DNA of 34,465 nucleotides from Pseudomonas sp. REP124. GTDB lineage: Bacteria > Pseudomonadota > Gammaproteobacteria > Pseudomonadales > Pseudomonadaceae. Where the stretch lies: the NCBI RefSeq assembly GCF_020164475.1, contig NZ_JAIQWX010000062.1:1-34465 (forward strand), read 5' to 3'. Each line of letters opens with the position of its first letter. The stretch's first letter is position 1. Under the pieces are notes generated by a model. The model worked only from the letters and a program-made list of their open reading frames with translations. It was not told where the DNA came from and did not search any database. Below, in pieces: positions 23,187 to 31,104 of the stretch. Both the position numbers and the translations under genes were made by a program.

Positions 23187-23517
23187 TTTGAACACCCTGC
23201 GCGTCAGCCTCAAGAGCGGCGAACACGTTTTCGCCGACACACTGGCGTTCATTGCCGCCGGCTACGATTACCAGCCTCAGGCGTTCAACAACGGCGGCGT
23301 GGAGAACGCAGCCGGGCAGAACGAAGGTTCGTGCAAGACCCTGGGCCTGGCGCTTCTGGAAGGCCTGAGCGATGAAGAAGCTCTGCTGGCGTTCGGCGAG
23401 CATTACCGTTCGGTGGTGGCGACGCCTGAAGGCAGCGATCACGGCAACATCCGTGCGCTGATCGCCCACGGCCTGGCCGGGGTGAAGTTCGTACAGCAGC
23501 CGTTGACCCGTCGCTAA
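23179..23517 (+). CDS. HopJ family protein (housekeeping-type, not a proven effector)
   Basis: This 112-residue acidic protein matches the HopJ type III effector family. Motifs are FADTLAFIAAGYDYQPQAFN (19-38), NEGSCKTLGLALLEG and FGEHYRSVV. The family is widespread in bacteria without type III secretion, so the effector label is not functional evidence. The frame is open upstream, but the ATG at 23179 lies in an ATGAGTGA overlap with the DUF1244 stop and follows AAAGGAAAA. No secretion genes, hrp box or atypical composition is seen nearby. It probably has a cytoplasmic role together with the DUF1244 protein. Confidence 0.85.
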   Translation: MSDLNTLRVSLKSGEHVFADTLAFIAAGYDYQPQAFNNGGVENAAGQNEGSCKTLGLALLEGLSDEEALLAFGEHYRSVVATPEGSDHGNIRALIAHGLAGVKFVQQPLTRR

Positions 23518-23532
23518 CAACCCCCTCCCCCC

Positions 23533-23634
23533 CTGTAGGAGCGAGCACGCTCGCGATGAACGCCTGAACACCGCGGGGTGTCAGGCTGCCAGCGTTATCG
23601 TTGACGACCATCGCGAGCATGCTCGCTCCTACAG
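23533..23634. repeat. REP doublet (REPIN) upstream of the transaminase gene
   Basis: Left arm CTGTAGGAGCGAGCACGC (23533-23558) and right arm GCATGCTCGCTCCTACAG (23609-23634) form an inverted repeat. The spacer contains ACACCGCGGGGTGTCAGGC and GCCAGCGTTATCGTTGAC, almost identical to the copy at 4096. Confidence 0.93.
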
Positions 23635-23760
23635 GGGTTCTGTGGGGTAATCACACATCCCGACTTTTAAGATTGACCCGTCCACTTTATTTCGTTTGCC
23701 CGCCACCGCTGCTCACGGCTTAGATAAAAAGAAGTCCTCCTTCTTCCGAGCCGGCCCTTC

Positions 23761-25011
23761 ATGCACAGCGAAACCATCAGTCAGTCGATCAACATCGTTC
23801 ACCCCGTCACCCTCAGCCACGGCAGGAACGCCGAGGTGTGGGACACCGACGGCAAGCGCTACATCGACTTCGTCGGTGGCATCGGCGTGCTGAACCTCGG
23901 CCATTGCCACCCGCGCATCGTCGGCGCCATTCGCGAGCAGGCCACGCGCCTGACCCATTACGCCTTCAACGCCGCACCCCATACGCCGTACCTGGAATTC
24001 ATGGATCGCCTGGCGGCGTTCATTCCGGTCGAGTACCCGGTCAGCGGCATGCTCACCAACAGCGGCGCCGAGGCGGCGGAGAACGCGCTGAAGATCGTCC
24101 GTGGCGCCACCGGCCGTACGGCAGTCATCGCGTTCGATGGCGGGTTCCACGGGCGCACCCTGGCCACCCTCAACCTCAACGGCAAGGTCGCCCCCTACAA
24201 GCAGAAAATCGGCGTGCTGCCGGGCCCGGTGTATCACCTGCCCTTCCCCAGCCAGGACAACGACGTCACCTGCGCCGAGGCGCTGAAGGCCATGGAGCGC
24301 CTGTTCAGCGTCGAACTCGATGTCGAGGACGTGGCGTGCTTTATCGTCGAACCGGTGCAGGGCGAGGCGGGTTTCCTGGCGATGGATATCGAATTCGCCC
24401 AGGCGTTGCGCAAGTTCTGCGACGAGAAGCGCATCCTGCTGATCGCTGATGAGATCCAGTCCGGCTTCGGGCGCACCGGCCAACGCTTCGCCTTCTCGCG
24501 CCTGAGCATCGAACCGGACCTGATCCTGCTCGGCAAAAGCATCGGCGGTGGTTTGCCGCTGGGAGCGGTGGTCGGGCGCAAGTCGCTGCTGGACAAGCTG
24601 CCCAAGGGCGGGCTGGGCGGCACCTACTCCGGCAACCCCATCGCCTGCGCCGCCGCGCTGGCGACCCTGGATGAAATGACCGATGCCCATTTGCAGGCCT
24701 GGGGTGCGCAGCAGGAAGAGGCGATTGTCAGTCGCTACCAATCCTGGCGAGAGCGCAAGCTGTCGCCGTTCCTCGGGCGCATGACGGGTGTGGGTGCGAT
24801 GCGCGGGATTGAGTTGGCAAATGCAGACGGGACACCGGCGCCAGCGCAGTTGACGCAGTTGCTGGCGTTGGCGCGGGAGGCGGGTTTGTTGCTGATGCCG
24901 AGCGGGAAGTCGCGGCATATTGTTCGGTTGCTGGCGCCGTTGACCACAGAGGCTGCGGTGTTGGAGGAAGGGTTGGACATTTTTGAAGCGTGTTTGCAGA
25001 AACTGACCTGA
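23761..25011 (+). CDS. Class III PLP aminotransferase, 2-aminoadipate/GABA transaminase type
   Basis: This 416-residue class III transaminase closely resembles the P. putida enzyme that converts L-2-aminoadipate to 2-oxoadipate in lysine catabolism (identification from memory of PP_4108); it was earlier annotated as a GABA transaminase. PLP-binding features are NSGAEAAENALK (100-111), FDGGFHGRT (125-132), the cofactor aspartate in LLIADEIQSGFGRTG (226-240, D230) and the Schiff-base lysine K259 in LLGKSIGGGLPLGA. It is monocistronic, with a REPIN upstream and a different REP-like repeat plus a bidirectional terminator downstream. The 3' end uses more G/T-ending codons than the rest. The substrate assignment is less certain than the family. 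Confidence 0.87.
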   Translation: MHSETISQSINIVHPVTLSHGRNAEVWDTDGKRYIDFVGGIGVLNLGHCHPRIVGAIREQATRLTHYAFNAAPHTPYLEFMDRLAAFIPVEYPVSGMLTNSGAEAAENALKIVRGATGRTAVIAFDGGFHGRTLATLNLNGKVAPYKQKIGVLPGPVYHLPFPSQDNDVTCAEALKAMERLFSVELDVEDVACFIVEPVQGEAGFLAMDIEFAQALRKFCDEKRILLIADEIQSGFGRTGQRFAFSRLSIEPDLILLGKSIGGGLPLGAVVGRKSLLDKLPKGGLGGTYSGNPIACAAALATLDEMTDAHLQAWGAQQEEAIVSRYQSWRERKLSPFLGRMTGVGAMRGIELANADGTPAPAQLTQLLALAREAGLLLMPSGKSRHIVRLLAPLTTEAAVLEEGLDIFEACLQKLT

Positions 25012-25037
25012 GCACAAACTTCTGTACGACCATCTTC

Positions 25038-25130
25038 TGTGGCGAGGGGGCTTGCCCCCGTTGGGTTGCGAAGCGACCCCCAAAAATGGGACTGCTGCGC
25101 AGTCCAACGGGGGCAAGCCCCCTCGCCACA
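25038..25130. repeat. Inverted repeat, TGTGGCGAGGGGGCTTGCCCCC family
   Basis: Perfect 27-base arms at 25038-25064 and 25104-25130 flank a spacer with GACTGCTGCGCAGTC. It is the sister of the element at 8477-8571. The arm variants (GGCTTGCC here, GATTTATC there) changed in a paired way that keeps each stem perfect. Confidence 0.92.
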
Positions 25131-25170
25131 AAAAGCAGATCCAGCAGAACGACTCGTCTCCGAAGGCACA

Positions 25171-25196
25171 AAAAAACCGGCCGAAGCCGGTTTTTT
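25171..25196. terminator. Bidirectional terminator between transaminase and trxB
   Basis: AAAAAACCGGC, loop CGAA, GCCGGTTTTTT is a perfect 11-bp stem with T-runs on both strands, placed between convergent genes. The loop is a stable tetraloop. It should end both transcripts. Confidence 0.9.
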
Positions 25197-25214
25197 CATT
25201 TCAACGCCGCAGAA

Positions 25215-26171
25215 TCAAGCGTTCTGCAAACCGTCCAGGTAACGCTCGGCATCCAGTGCCGCCATGCAACCGGCGCCGGCCGAGGTGATGGCCTGGCGGT
25301 AGACGTGGTCGGCTACGTCGCCGGCGGCGAAGATGCCTTCCAGATTGGTGGCGGTGGCGTTGCCGTCACGGCCGCCGTGCACGACCAGGTAGCCGTCTTT
25401 CAGCGTCAGCTGGCCTTCGAACAGCGAAGTGTTCGGGGTGTGGCCGATGGCGATGAACACGCCGTCGACTTTCACTTCGTCGAAGCTGCCGTCGTTGTTC
25501 TTCAGGCGAGCACCGGTCACGCCCATGTTGTCGCCCAGGACTTCGTCCAGGTTCGAGTTCAGCTTCAGGATGATCTTGCCTTCAGCCACGCGAGCGTTGA
25601 GCTTGTCGATCAGGATCTTCTCGGCGCGGAAGGTATCGCGACGGTGGATCAGGGTCACGGTGCTGGCGATGTTGGCCAGGTACAGGGCTTCTTCAACCGC
25701 GGTGTTGCCGCCACCAACAACAGCCACTGGCTTGTTGCGGTAGAAGAAACCGTCGCAGGTCGCGCAGGCCGAAACGCCCTTGCCCATGAACGCTTCTTCG
25801 GACGGCAGGCCCAGGTAACGAGCGCTGGCGCCGGTGGCGATGATCAGGGCATCGCAGGTATAGGTCGCGCTGTCGCCGGTCAGGGTGTAAGGCTTGGCAG
25901 CGAAGTCCACGGCGTTGATGTGATCGAAAACGATCTCGGTCTCAAAGCGCTCGGCATGCTCGCGCATACGCTCCATCAGCGCCGGGCCGGTCAGGCCGTG
26001 GACGTCGCCCGGCCAGTTGTCGACTTCGGTGGTGGTGGTCAGTTGACCCCCGGCCTGCATGCCGGTGATCAAAAGTGGCTTGAGGTTGGCGCGGGCGGCA
26101 TAGACCGCAGCGCTGTAACCGGCAGGGCCGGAACCAAGAATAATCACTCGCGAATGACGGACTTCAGACAT
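25215..26171 (-). CDS. trxB: Thioredoxin reductase (NADPH)
   Basis: This 318-residue flavoprotein reduces thioredoxin with NADPH. The FAD-binding motif GSGPAGYSAAVYAARA (13-28), the redox-active CATC (C136, C139), the NADPH motif VGGGNTAVEEA (152-162), HRRDTFRA (176-183) and the C-terminal FAD segment GIFAAGDVAD are all present. Length matches the low-molecular-weight bacterial type. The frame stays open to 26255, but the ATG at 26171 has AGGAGCAGGT just upstream and starts MSEVRHSRV. It is divergent from cysZ across a 327-base gap. A second trxB paralogue is usual in Pseudomonas; this one has the gene context of PAO1 trxB2. Confidence 0.96.
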   Translation of the reverse strand: MSEVRHSRVIILGSGPAGYSAAVYAARANLKPLLITGMQAGGQLTTTTEVDNWPGDVHGLTGPALMERMREHAERFETEIVFDHINAVDFAAKPYTLTGDSATYTCDALIIATGASARYLGLPSEEAFMGKGVSACATCDGFFYRNKPVAVVGGGNTAVEEALYLANIASTVTLIHRRDTFRAEKILIDKLNARVAEGKIILKLNSNLDEVLGDNMGVTGARLKNNDGSFDEVKVDGVFIAIGHTPNTSLFEGQLTLKDGYLVVHGGRDGNATATNLEGIFAAGDVADHVYRQAITSAGAGCMAALDAERYLDGLQNA

Positions 26172-26498
26172 GACCTGCTCCTGTTGACCGGCCCGGAACA
26201 TCTGGCGCGGTACGCCGGTTTGCCGGCGAGAATAAAAAAGGACCGTTGAAAGCACTTGGGGAAGGCTTGGTTACACAGCCCCGTAAAAAGACAGCCCTGC
26301 AAAAGAATGGCTGCAGCGTATCGAGGGGGCGAAGATTAAGGAAATACGGTTTAACAATCCAGCTCATAGGTGGTCTCTATCCCGACACAGTGTGTATTCG
26401 GACACCTTTGTTACAGTTAATGTCGATAACGCCACCGCGCTTTCGCGCCTGTCGCAAAGCCGGTAAGGTCGGCGCGATTTCCTTGCTCGGAGCACGTT
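26172..26498. other. Divergent intergenic region trxB/cysZ, no gene seen
   Basis: These 327 bases hold the trxB and cysZ promoters but no credible coding frame. Visible elements are an ACACAGTGTGT palindrome (26385-26395), a possible weak trxB promoter on the minus strand (TGGATT, 17 bases, TAATCT, about 26361-26333), and GGAG seven bases before the cysZ ATG. No terminator or REP element is present, which is unusual for a gap of this size in the window. Confidence 0.5.
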
Positions 26499-27251
26499 AT
26501 GCCCGCCCCTGTACTGTCAGGCCCGCAATACCTGCGCGAAGGCCTCAATCTGGTATTGAGCCCCAGCCTGCGTTTATTCGTGTTGTTGCCGCTGGCCATC
26601 AACCTGGTGCTGTTCGTCGGATTGATTTATCTGGCCGGCCACCAATTCAGCCTGTGGGTCGATACGTTGATGCCGTCGCTGCCCGACTGGCTGAGTTTCC
26701 TCAGTTACATCCTGTGGCCCTTGTTCGTGGTGCTGGTGCTGCTGATGGTGTTTTTCACCTTCACCATGCTCGCCAACGTCATTGCCGCGCCGTTCAACGG
26801 CTTTCTCGCGGAAAAGGTCGAAGTGGTGGTGCGCGGCACCGATGACTTCCCGGCCTTCAGCTGGGGCGAACTGATCGCCATGATCCCGCGCACCTTCGCC
26901 CGTGAGATGCGCAAGCTCGGTTACTTCCTGCCCCGGGCGATCGGCCTGTTCATCCTCTCGTTCATTCCCGTGGTCAACATCATCGCCGCGCCGCTCTGGT
27001 TGCTGTTCGGGGTGTGGATGATGGCCATCCAATACATCGACTACCCGGCGGACAACCACAAGCTGGGCTGGAACGAAATGCTCGCCTGGCTGCGTCAGAA
27101 ACGCTGGCAAAGCATGAGCTTCGGCGGCATCGTCTATCTGGTGCTGCTGATCCCGGTGGTCAACATCCTGATGATGCCGGCGGCGGTGGCCGGTGCGACC
27201 CTGTTCTGGGTCCGTGAACGCGGTGCCGAGAACCTGGTGAGCCAACGCTGA
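26499..27251 (+). CDS. cysZ: Sulfate transporter CysZ
   Basis: This 250-residue inner-membrane protein matches CysZ, which imports sulfate for cysteine synthesis. The start is typical: GPQYLREGLNLVLSPSLRLFVLLPL. Long hydrophobic segments lie at about 23-47, 66-95, 146-180 and 205-235. IAAPFNGFLAEKVE (95-108) is a family landmark, as is LLFGVWMMAIQYIDYPADN. The protein is of normal length. It is divergent from trxB, and the glycosyltransferase follows after 40 bases, perhaps co-transcribed. No CysB site was identified in the upstream gap. Confidence 0.93.
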   Translation: MPAPVLSGPQYLREGLNLVLSPSLRLFVLLPLAINLVLFVGLIYLAGHQFSLWVDTLMPSLPDWLSFLSYILWPLFVVLVLLMVFFTFTMLANVIAAPFNGFLAEKVEVVVRGTDDFPAFSWGELIAMIPRTFAREMRKLGYFLPRAIGLFILSFIPVVNIIAAPLWLLFGVWMMAIQYIDYPADNHKLGWNEMLAWLRQKRWQSMSFGGIVYLVLLIPVVNILMMPAAVAGATLFWVRERGAENLVSQR

Positions 27252-27291
27252 TCCAGTCATAAATCCATCATCTGAACGTCACAACGTCGAC

Positions 27292-28491
27292 ATGGCCTCA
27301 GCCGACACTGATGCCATGACGACAGCTCTGCATATCACCCTGATCACCGAAACCTTCCCTCCCGAAATCAACGGTGTGGCCAATACCCTTGGCCGCTTGT
27401 GCGAAGGTTTGCGCGCGCGCGGACATCAGGTGGAACTGGTGCGACCGCGCCAGGGTTGCGATCAGTCGGCGGGCAGCGACGATGAATTGCTGCTGTGCCG
27501 GGGCTGGCCGCTGCCGGGTTATCCGGGCCTGCAATGGGGTCAGTCGTCGATGCACAAACTGTTGCGACGCTGGAAGCGCCATCGCCCGGATGTGCTGTAC
27601 ATCGCCACGGAAGGCCCGCTCGGCTTGTCGGCCCTGCGCGCGGCGCGACGCCTGGGAATTTCAGTTGTCAGCGGTTTTCACACCAATTTCCAGCAGTACT
27701 CCAGCCAGTACGGCCTCGGTTTGCTGACGCGCTTGCTGACCCACTATCTGCGCTGGTTCCACAACCGCTCCAACCTGACCCTGGTGCCCAGCGTCAGCCA
27801 GCGCATGGAGCTGGAGCGCCGTCAGTTCGAACGCCTGGCGCTGTTGTCCCGTGGCGTCGACAGCCAGCTGTTTCACCCGGCCAAACGCCTGGACGCGTTG
27901 CGTGCGCAGTGGGGCCTGGGCGAGAAGGACATCGCCGTCATGCATGTCGGGCGCCTGGCACCGGAGAAGAACCTCGGCCTGCTCAAGCGCTGCTTCGAAG
28001 CTCTCAAGGCGAGTTATCCACAGCGCACCCTGAAGCTGATCGTGGTGGGCGATGGCCCGCAACGTCTGCAGATGGAAAGCGAAATGCCCGAGGCGATTTT
28101 CTGCGGCGCACAACGGGGCGAAGCTCTGGCCAGCCACTATGCGTCGGGGGATGTGTTCGTGTTTCCGAGCCTGACCGAGACGTTCGGCAATGTCGTGCTC
28201 GAGGCGCTGGCTTCCGGGCTGGGTGTGGTGGCTTACGATCAGGCTGCGGCGGCGCAACACATTCGTCATGGCTACAACGGCGTGCTGGCGATGCCTGGGG
28301 ACGAAGAGGCGTTCTGCGATGCGGCGGTGTGGATGCTGGAGCAGGACGAGACCTTGCGCTGCATGCGCTTGAATGCGCGGCAGCATGCGAGTCGCCAGGG
28401 TTGGGCGGCGATTGTCGAGCAGTTCGAGGGGCAGTTGCGGGGGGCTTGTTTGGGGGAATTGGTGGTGCCGAATGCGCCGACCTTGCCTTGA
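27292..28491 (+). CDS. Glycosyltransferase family 4 (MgtA/DimB-like)
   Basis: This GT4 (GT-B fold) glycosyltransferase is up to 399 residues long. Its N-terminal ITLITETFPPEINGVANTL and GFHTNFQQYSSQYGLG resemble the mannosyltransferase/alpha-glycosyltransferase subgroup acting on lipid acceptors. The C-terminal donor-binding domain has HVGRLAPEKNLGLL, VGDGPQR and the EX7E motif in TETFGNVVLEALASG. An ATG at 27316 (MTTALHITLITETF) starts at the conserved region and may be the true start, giving 391 residues; neither ATG has a strong ribosome-binding site. It follows cysZ by 40 bases. It probably modifies a glycolipid; donor and acceptor are unknown. The last 60 bases are unusually G/T-rich. 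Confidence 0.87.
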   Translation: MASADTDAMTTALHITLITETFPPEINGVANTLGRLCEGLRARGHQVELVRPRQGCDQSAGSDDELLLCRGWPLPGYPGLQWGQSSMHKLLRRWKRHRPDVLYIATEGPLGLSALRAARRLGISVVSGFHTNFQQYSSQYGLGLLTRLLTHYLRWFHNRSNLTLVPSVSQRMELERRQFERLALLSRGVDSQLFHPAKRLDALRAQWGLGEKDIAVMHVGRLAPEKNLGLLKRCFEALKASYPQRTLKLIVVGDGPQRLQMESEMPEAIFCGAQRGEALASHYASGDVFVFPSLTETFGNVVLEALASGLGVVAYDQAAAAQHIRHGYNGVLAMPGDEEAFCDAAVWMLEQDETLRCMRLNARQHASRQGWAAIVEQFEGQLRGACLGELVVPNAPTLP

Positions 28492-28513
28492 TTCTTTTTG
28501 ACCTTCAGTCCGT

Positions 28514-28586
28514 CATCGCGGGCAAGCCCGCTCCCACAGGGTCCGTGGTGTACACAGAACTTGTGGGAGCGGGCTTGCCCGCGATG
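28514..28586. repeat. REP doublet, GGGCAAGCCCGCTCCCACA type
   Basis: Perfect 25-base arms at 28514-28538 and 28562-28586 (GCGGGCAAGCCCGCTCCCACA and its complement) have a short 23-base spacer. It lies between the convergent glycosyltransferase and Old Yellow Enzyme genes. Orientation is reversed and the spacer is shorter than in the GGAGCGAGC copies. Confidence 0.92.
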
Positions 28587-28605
28587 AGGCCCTGACGGAC
28601 GCCGC

Positions 28606-29709
28606 TTAAACCAAGGTCATCAACGCATCACGGCTGAACGGCAGAATGTCCTGCTCACGCCCTTCACGCACCTTCTGCGCCCAGTCCGGGTCCACCAGCA
28701 GCGCGCGGCCGACGGCCACGAGGTCGAACTCATCGTTGTTCAGACGCTCCAGCAGCTTTTTCAGGCTCGCCGGTTGGGCGACCTTGTCGGTGTTGACCAT
28801 GAACTGCAGGAACTCGCCGTCCAGGCCGACGCTGCCCACGGTGATGGTCGGCTTACCGGTGAGCTTGCGGGTCCAGCCGGCCAGGTTCAGCTCGGAACCG
28901 TCGAACTCCGGTTCCCAGAAGCGGCGGGTCGAGCAGTGGAAGATGTCCACGCCGGCATCGGCCAATGGCTTGAGGAACGCCTCCAGCGCTTCCGGTGTTT
29001 GAACCAGGCGTGCGGTGTAGTCCTGCTGTTTCCACTGGGAGAAACGGAAGATGATCGGGAAGCCTTCGCCGACCGCGGCACGCACGGCCTGGATCAGTTC
29101 GATGGCAAAACGCGAACGGTTTGCCAGGTCGCCGCCGTATTCGTCGGTACGCTGGTTGCTGCCTTCCCAGAAGAACTGGTCGATCAGATAGCCGTGGGCG
29201 CCGTGGATTTCCACGCCGTCCATGCCGATGCTTTTGGCATCCTTGGCCGCCTGGGCGAACGCGGCGATCACGTCCTGAATGTCCTGCTTGCTCATGCCGT
29301 GAACCACGACCTGATCGTTCTTGATCTTTTCCGACGGACCGTAACCCGGCACGCTGGCATCCGGCTCGGTGCCGATACGGCGCACGCTGCCGACGTGCCA
29401 CAGTTGCGGAACGATCTTGCCACCTTCGGCGTGGACCGCGTCGACCACTTTCTTCCAGCCTGCCAGCGCAGCTTCACCATAGAAATGCGGCACGTTCGGG
29501 TAGCCGTTGGAGGCCTTGTGGCCGACGGTGGTGCCTTCGGTGATGATCAGGCCAACACCGGCCGCGGCGCGACGACGGTAGTACTCGATCACTTTGGAAT
29601 TGGGGACGCCGCCTGGGGAAAAGGAGCGGGTCATCGGCGCCATGACGACGCGGGTCGGCAGTTCGAGGGTGCCGAGGTGGAACGGTTTGAACAGGGCTTG
29701 AACGGGCAT
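28606..29709 (-). CDS. Old Yellow Enzyme family NAD(P)H:flavin oxidoreductase
   Basis: This 367-residue FMN enzyme of the Old Yellow Enzyme family reduces activated C=C bonds such as enones; some members also reduce nitro compounds or nitrate esters. The substrate-binding histidine pair is in EIHGAHGYLIDQFFW (H169, H172), followed by SNQRTDEYGGDLANRSRF. VVMAPMTRSF (21-30) near the N-terminus and VAVGRALLVDPDW at the C-terminal phosphate-binding end complete the barrel. It is of the classical type and not the thermophilic-like XenA type. A possible promoter (minus strand TGTTCA, 17 bases, TATTAT, 29773-29745) lies just upstream; the rest of the gap to 30012 is REPIN sequence. The physiological substrate is unknown. 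Confidence 0.91.
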   Translation of the reverse strand: MPVQALFKPFHLGTLELPTRVVMAPMTRSFSPGGVPNSKVIEYYRRRAAAGVGLIITEGTTVGHKASNGYPNVPHFYGEAALAGWKKVVDAVHAEGGKIVPQLWHVGSVRRIGTEPDASVPGYGPSEKIKNDQVVVHGMSKQDIQDVIAAFAQAAKDAKSIGMDGVEIHGAHGYLIDQFFWEGSNQRTDEYGGDLANRSRFAIELIQAVRAAVGEGFPIIFRFSQWKQQDYTARLVQTPEALEAFLKPLADAGVDIFHCSTRRFWEPEFDGSELNLAGWTRKLTGKPTITVGSVGLDGEFLQFMVNTDKVAQPASLKKLLERLNNDEFDLVAVGRALLVDPDWAQKVREGREQDILPFSRDALMTLV

Positions 29710-29822
29710 TGGAACGCTCCACGGAGATAATCTTTATGACGACGATAATATGGAGAGCGTGCCGGGATGAACAGCACTATTGATTTGAATGATTAAAGAT
29801 CAGAAGGGAGAAACACAGACAA

Positions 29823-29890
29823 CTGTAGGAGCGAGCTTGCTCGCGATGGATTCAAAAAACCCGCGCCAGCGTTATCGTTGACGACCAACA
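29823..29890. repeat. Truncated REP doublet (left arm and part of spacer)
   Basis: CTGTAGGAGCGAGCTTGC begins a normal left arm, followed by a spacer with GCCAGCGTTATCGTTGACG. The expected right arm is missing; the next element starts directly at 29891. The break falls where the right arm would begin, so the second doublet probably replaced or recombined with it. Confidence 0.85.
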
Positions 29891-29994
29891 CTGTAGGAGC
29901 CGAGCTTGCTCGCGATGGATTCGAATGCGCCGCGGGGTGTCAGGTACCCAGCGTTATCGTTTGCGACCATCGCGAGCAAGCTCGGCTCCTACAG
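29891..29994. repeat. REP doublet with paired one-base insertions in both arms
   Basis: The arms 29891-29918 and 29967-29994 are perfect 28-base inverted copies. Each has one extra base (GGAGCCGAGC on the left, GCTCGGCTCC on the right) compared with GGAGCGAGC elsewhere. The extra C and G pair with each other, so the stem stays intact. Confidence 0.92.
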
Positions 29995-30012
29995 AGACAG
30001 GGTACGGAGGTA

Positions 30013-30495
30013 TCAGCTCAGGGCTTTTTCAATCGCCTGGATAACCGTCGGATCATCCGGCGCAGTGCGAGGCGAGAAACGCGCCAGCACGCGTCCATCC
30101 TTGCCCAACAGGAATTTCTCGAAGTTCCAGGTGATGTCACCGGGAAACTCAGCACCCTCGCCCGCCAGCAGTTTGTACAACTGATGCCGGTCATGGCCAT
30201 TGACTTCCAGCTTGCTGGACAACGGAAAAGTCACGCCGTAGTTGAGGCTGCAGAAATCCTGGATCTCCTGTTCGGAGCCCGGTTCCTGGCCGGCAAACTG
30301 GTTGCACGGAAGGCCCAGCACACTGAAGCCCTTGCCCTTGTATTGCTGATGGAGGTTTTCCAGCGCCGCGTACTGTGGCGTCAGGCCGCACTTGGAGGCC
30401 ACGTTGACCACCAGCACGACGTGCCCCTTGAACGGAGCCAAAGGAAGCGCCTTACCATCCAGGCCTGTCAAATTAAGGTCGTGAAAAGCACTCAT
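30013..30495 (-). CDS. Glutathione peroxidase (thiol type)
   Basis: This 160-residue thioredoxin-fold peroxidase reduces hydroperoxides. The catalytic tetrad is visible: C36 in NVASKCGLTPQY, Q70 in LPCNQFAGQEPG, and W123 and N124 in TWNFEKFLL. Cysteine replaces the selenocysteine of animal enzymes; bacterial members often use thioredoxin as reductant, and trxB lies 4 kb away. C64 and C82 are candidate resolving cysteines. The ATG at 30495, with GGAG nine bases upstream, is preferred over an upstream start at 30531. It follows slyD on the same strand, but a terminator lies between, so it is probably transcribed alone. Confidence 0.94.
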   Translation of the reverse strand: MSAFHDLNLTGLDGKALPLAPFKGHVVLVVNVASKCGLTPQYAALENLHQQYKGKGFSVLGLPCNQFAGQEPGSEQEIQDFCSLNYGVTFPLSSKLEVNGHDRHQLYKLLAGEGAEFPGDITWNFEKFLLGKDGRVLARFSPRTAPDDPTVIQAIEKALS

Positions 30496-30565
30496 GACGT
30501 ACTCCAGATTCCCGTGTTTTTCTCGAAACAACGACTTGGCGGTGTCGCCTGGGACGGCCGCAGAC

Positions 30566-30589
30566 TAAAAAGGCGCCCTCGGGGCGCCT
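30566..30589 (-). terminator. Intrinsic terminator downstream of slyD
   Basis: On the minus strand an 8-bp GC stem (AGGCGCCC, loop CGA, GGGCGCCT) runs into a TTTTTAG tail. It lies 30 bases beyond the slyD stop and separates it from the glutathione peroxidase gene. Confidence 0.85.
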
Positions 30590-30618
30590 CTCCAGTTATC
30601 GAAAGCTTAGCGCAGAAA

Positions 30619-31104
30619 TCAGTGGTGATGGCCACCTTCGCCATGGACGTGACCATGAGCGATTTCTTCCTGGCTGGCATCACGGATGCTGACGATCTTG
30701 ACCTTGAAGTTCAGGCGCTGACCGGCCAACGGGTGGTTGCCGTCGACGGTGACATCGTCGCCGTCCAGATCACGGATGGTCACGATCTGCATCTGGCCGT
30801 CCGGCGCGGAAGCGTGGAACTGCATGCCCACTTCCAGTTCGTCGACGCCTTCGAACATGCTGCGGCTCAGGGTGCTGACCAGTTCGGCAGCGTATTCGCC
30901 GTAAGCGTCTTCAGGCTCTACGGATACGTTCAGTTCGTCGCCGACTGCCTTGCCTTCCAGAGCCTTTTCCAGACCCGGGATGATGTTGCCTGCGCCTTGC
31001 AGGTAAACCAGCGGCGCGCCGCCGGCGGAGCTGTCGATGACCTCACCAGCGTCGTTGGTCAGGGTATAGTCGATGGAGACAGCCTTATTGGCGGCGATCA
31101 GCAT
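30619..31104 (-). CDS. slyD: FKBP-type peptidyl-prolyl isomerase (SlyD)
   Basis: This 161-residue cytoplasmic prolyl isomerase/chaperone matches SlyD. The FKBP domain (IDYTLTNDAGEVIDSS, 11-26; YLQGAGNIIPGLEKALEG, 34-51) is interrupted by the insert-in-flap chaperone domain (about 70-125, with NHPLAGQRLNF marking the return to FKBP at 123-133). The C-terminus HGHVHGEGGHHH holds six histidines and is suited to Ni/Zn binding, shorter than the E. coli metal tail. The frame is open upstream to 31203, but the ATG at 31104 gives MLIAANKAV, the family start. It overlaps head-to-head with the DUF3565 start. Orthologues sit beside gpx and pta in other Pseudomonas. Confidence 0.94.
   Translation of the reverse strand: MLIAANKAVSIDYTLTNDAGEVIDSSAGGAPLVYLQGAGNIIPGLEKALEGKAVGDELNVSVEPEDAYGEYAAELVSTLSRSMFEGVDELEVGMQFHASAPDGQMQIVTIRDLDGDDVTVDGNHPLAGQRLNFKVKIVSIRDASQEEIAHGHVHGEGGHHH

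Noticed and set aside
23179..23517. HopJ as a virulence effector
   Set aside because: No type III secretion gene, hrp box or compositional shift is nearby, and the family occurs widely in non-pathogens.
23713..25131. 472-codon minus-strand frame opposite the transaminase
   Set aside because: The transaminase has an intact PLP lysine and all family motifs; this frame also runs through a REP-like repeat.
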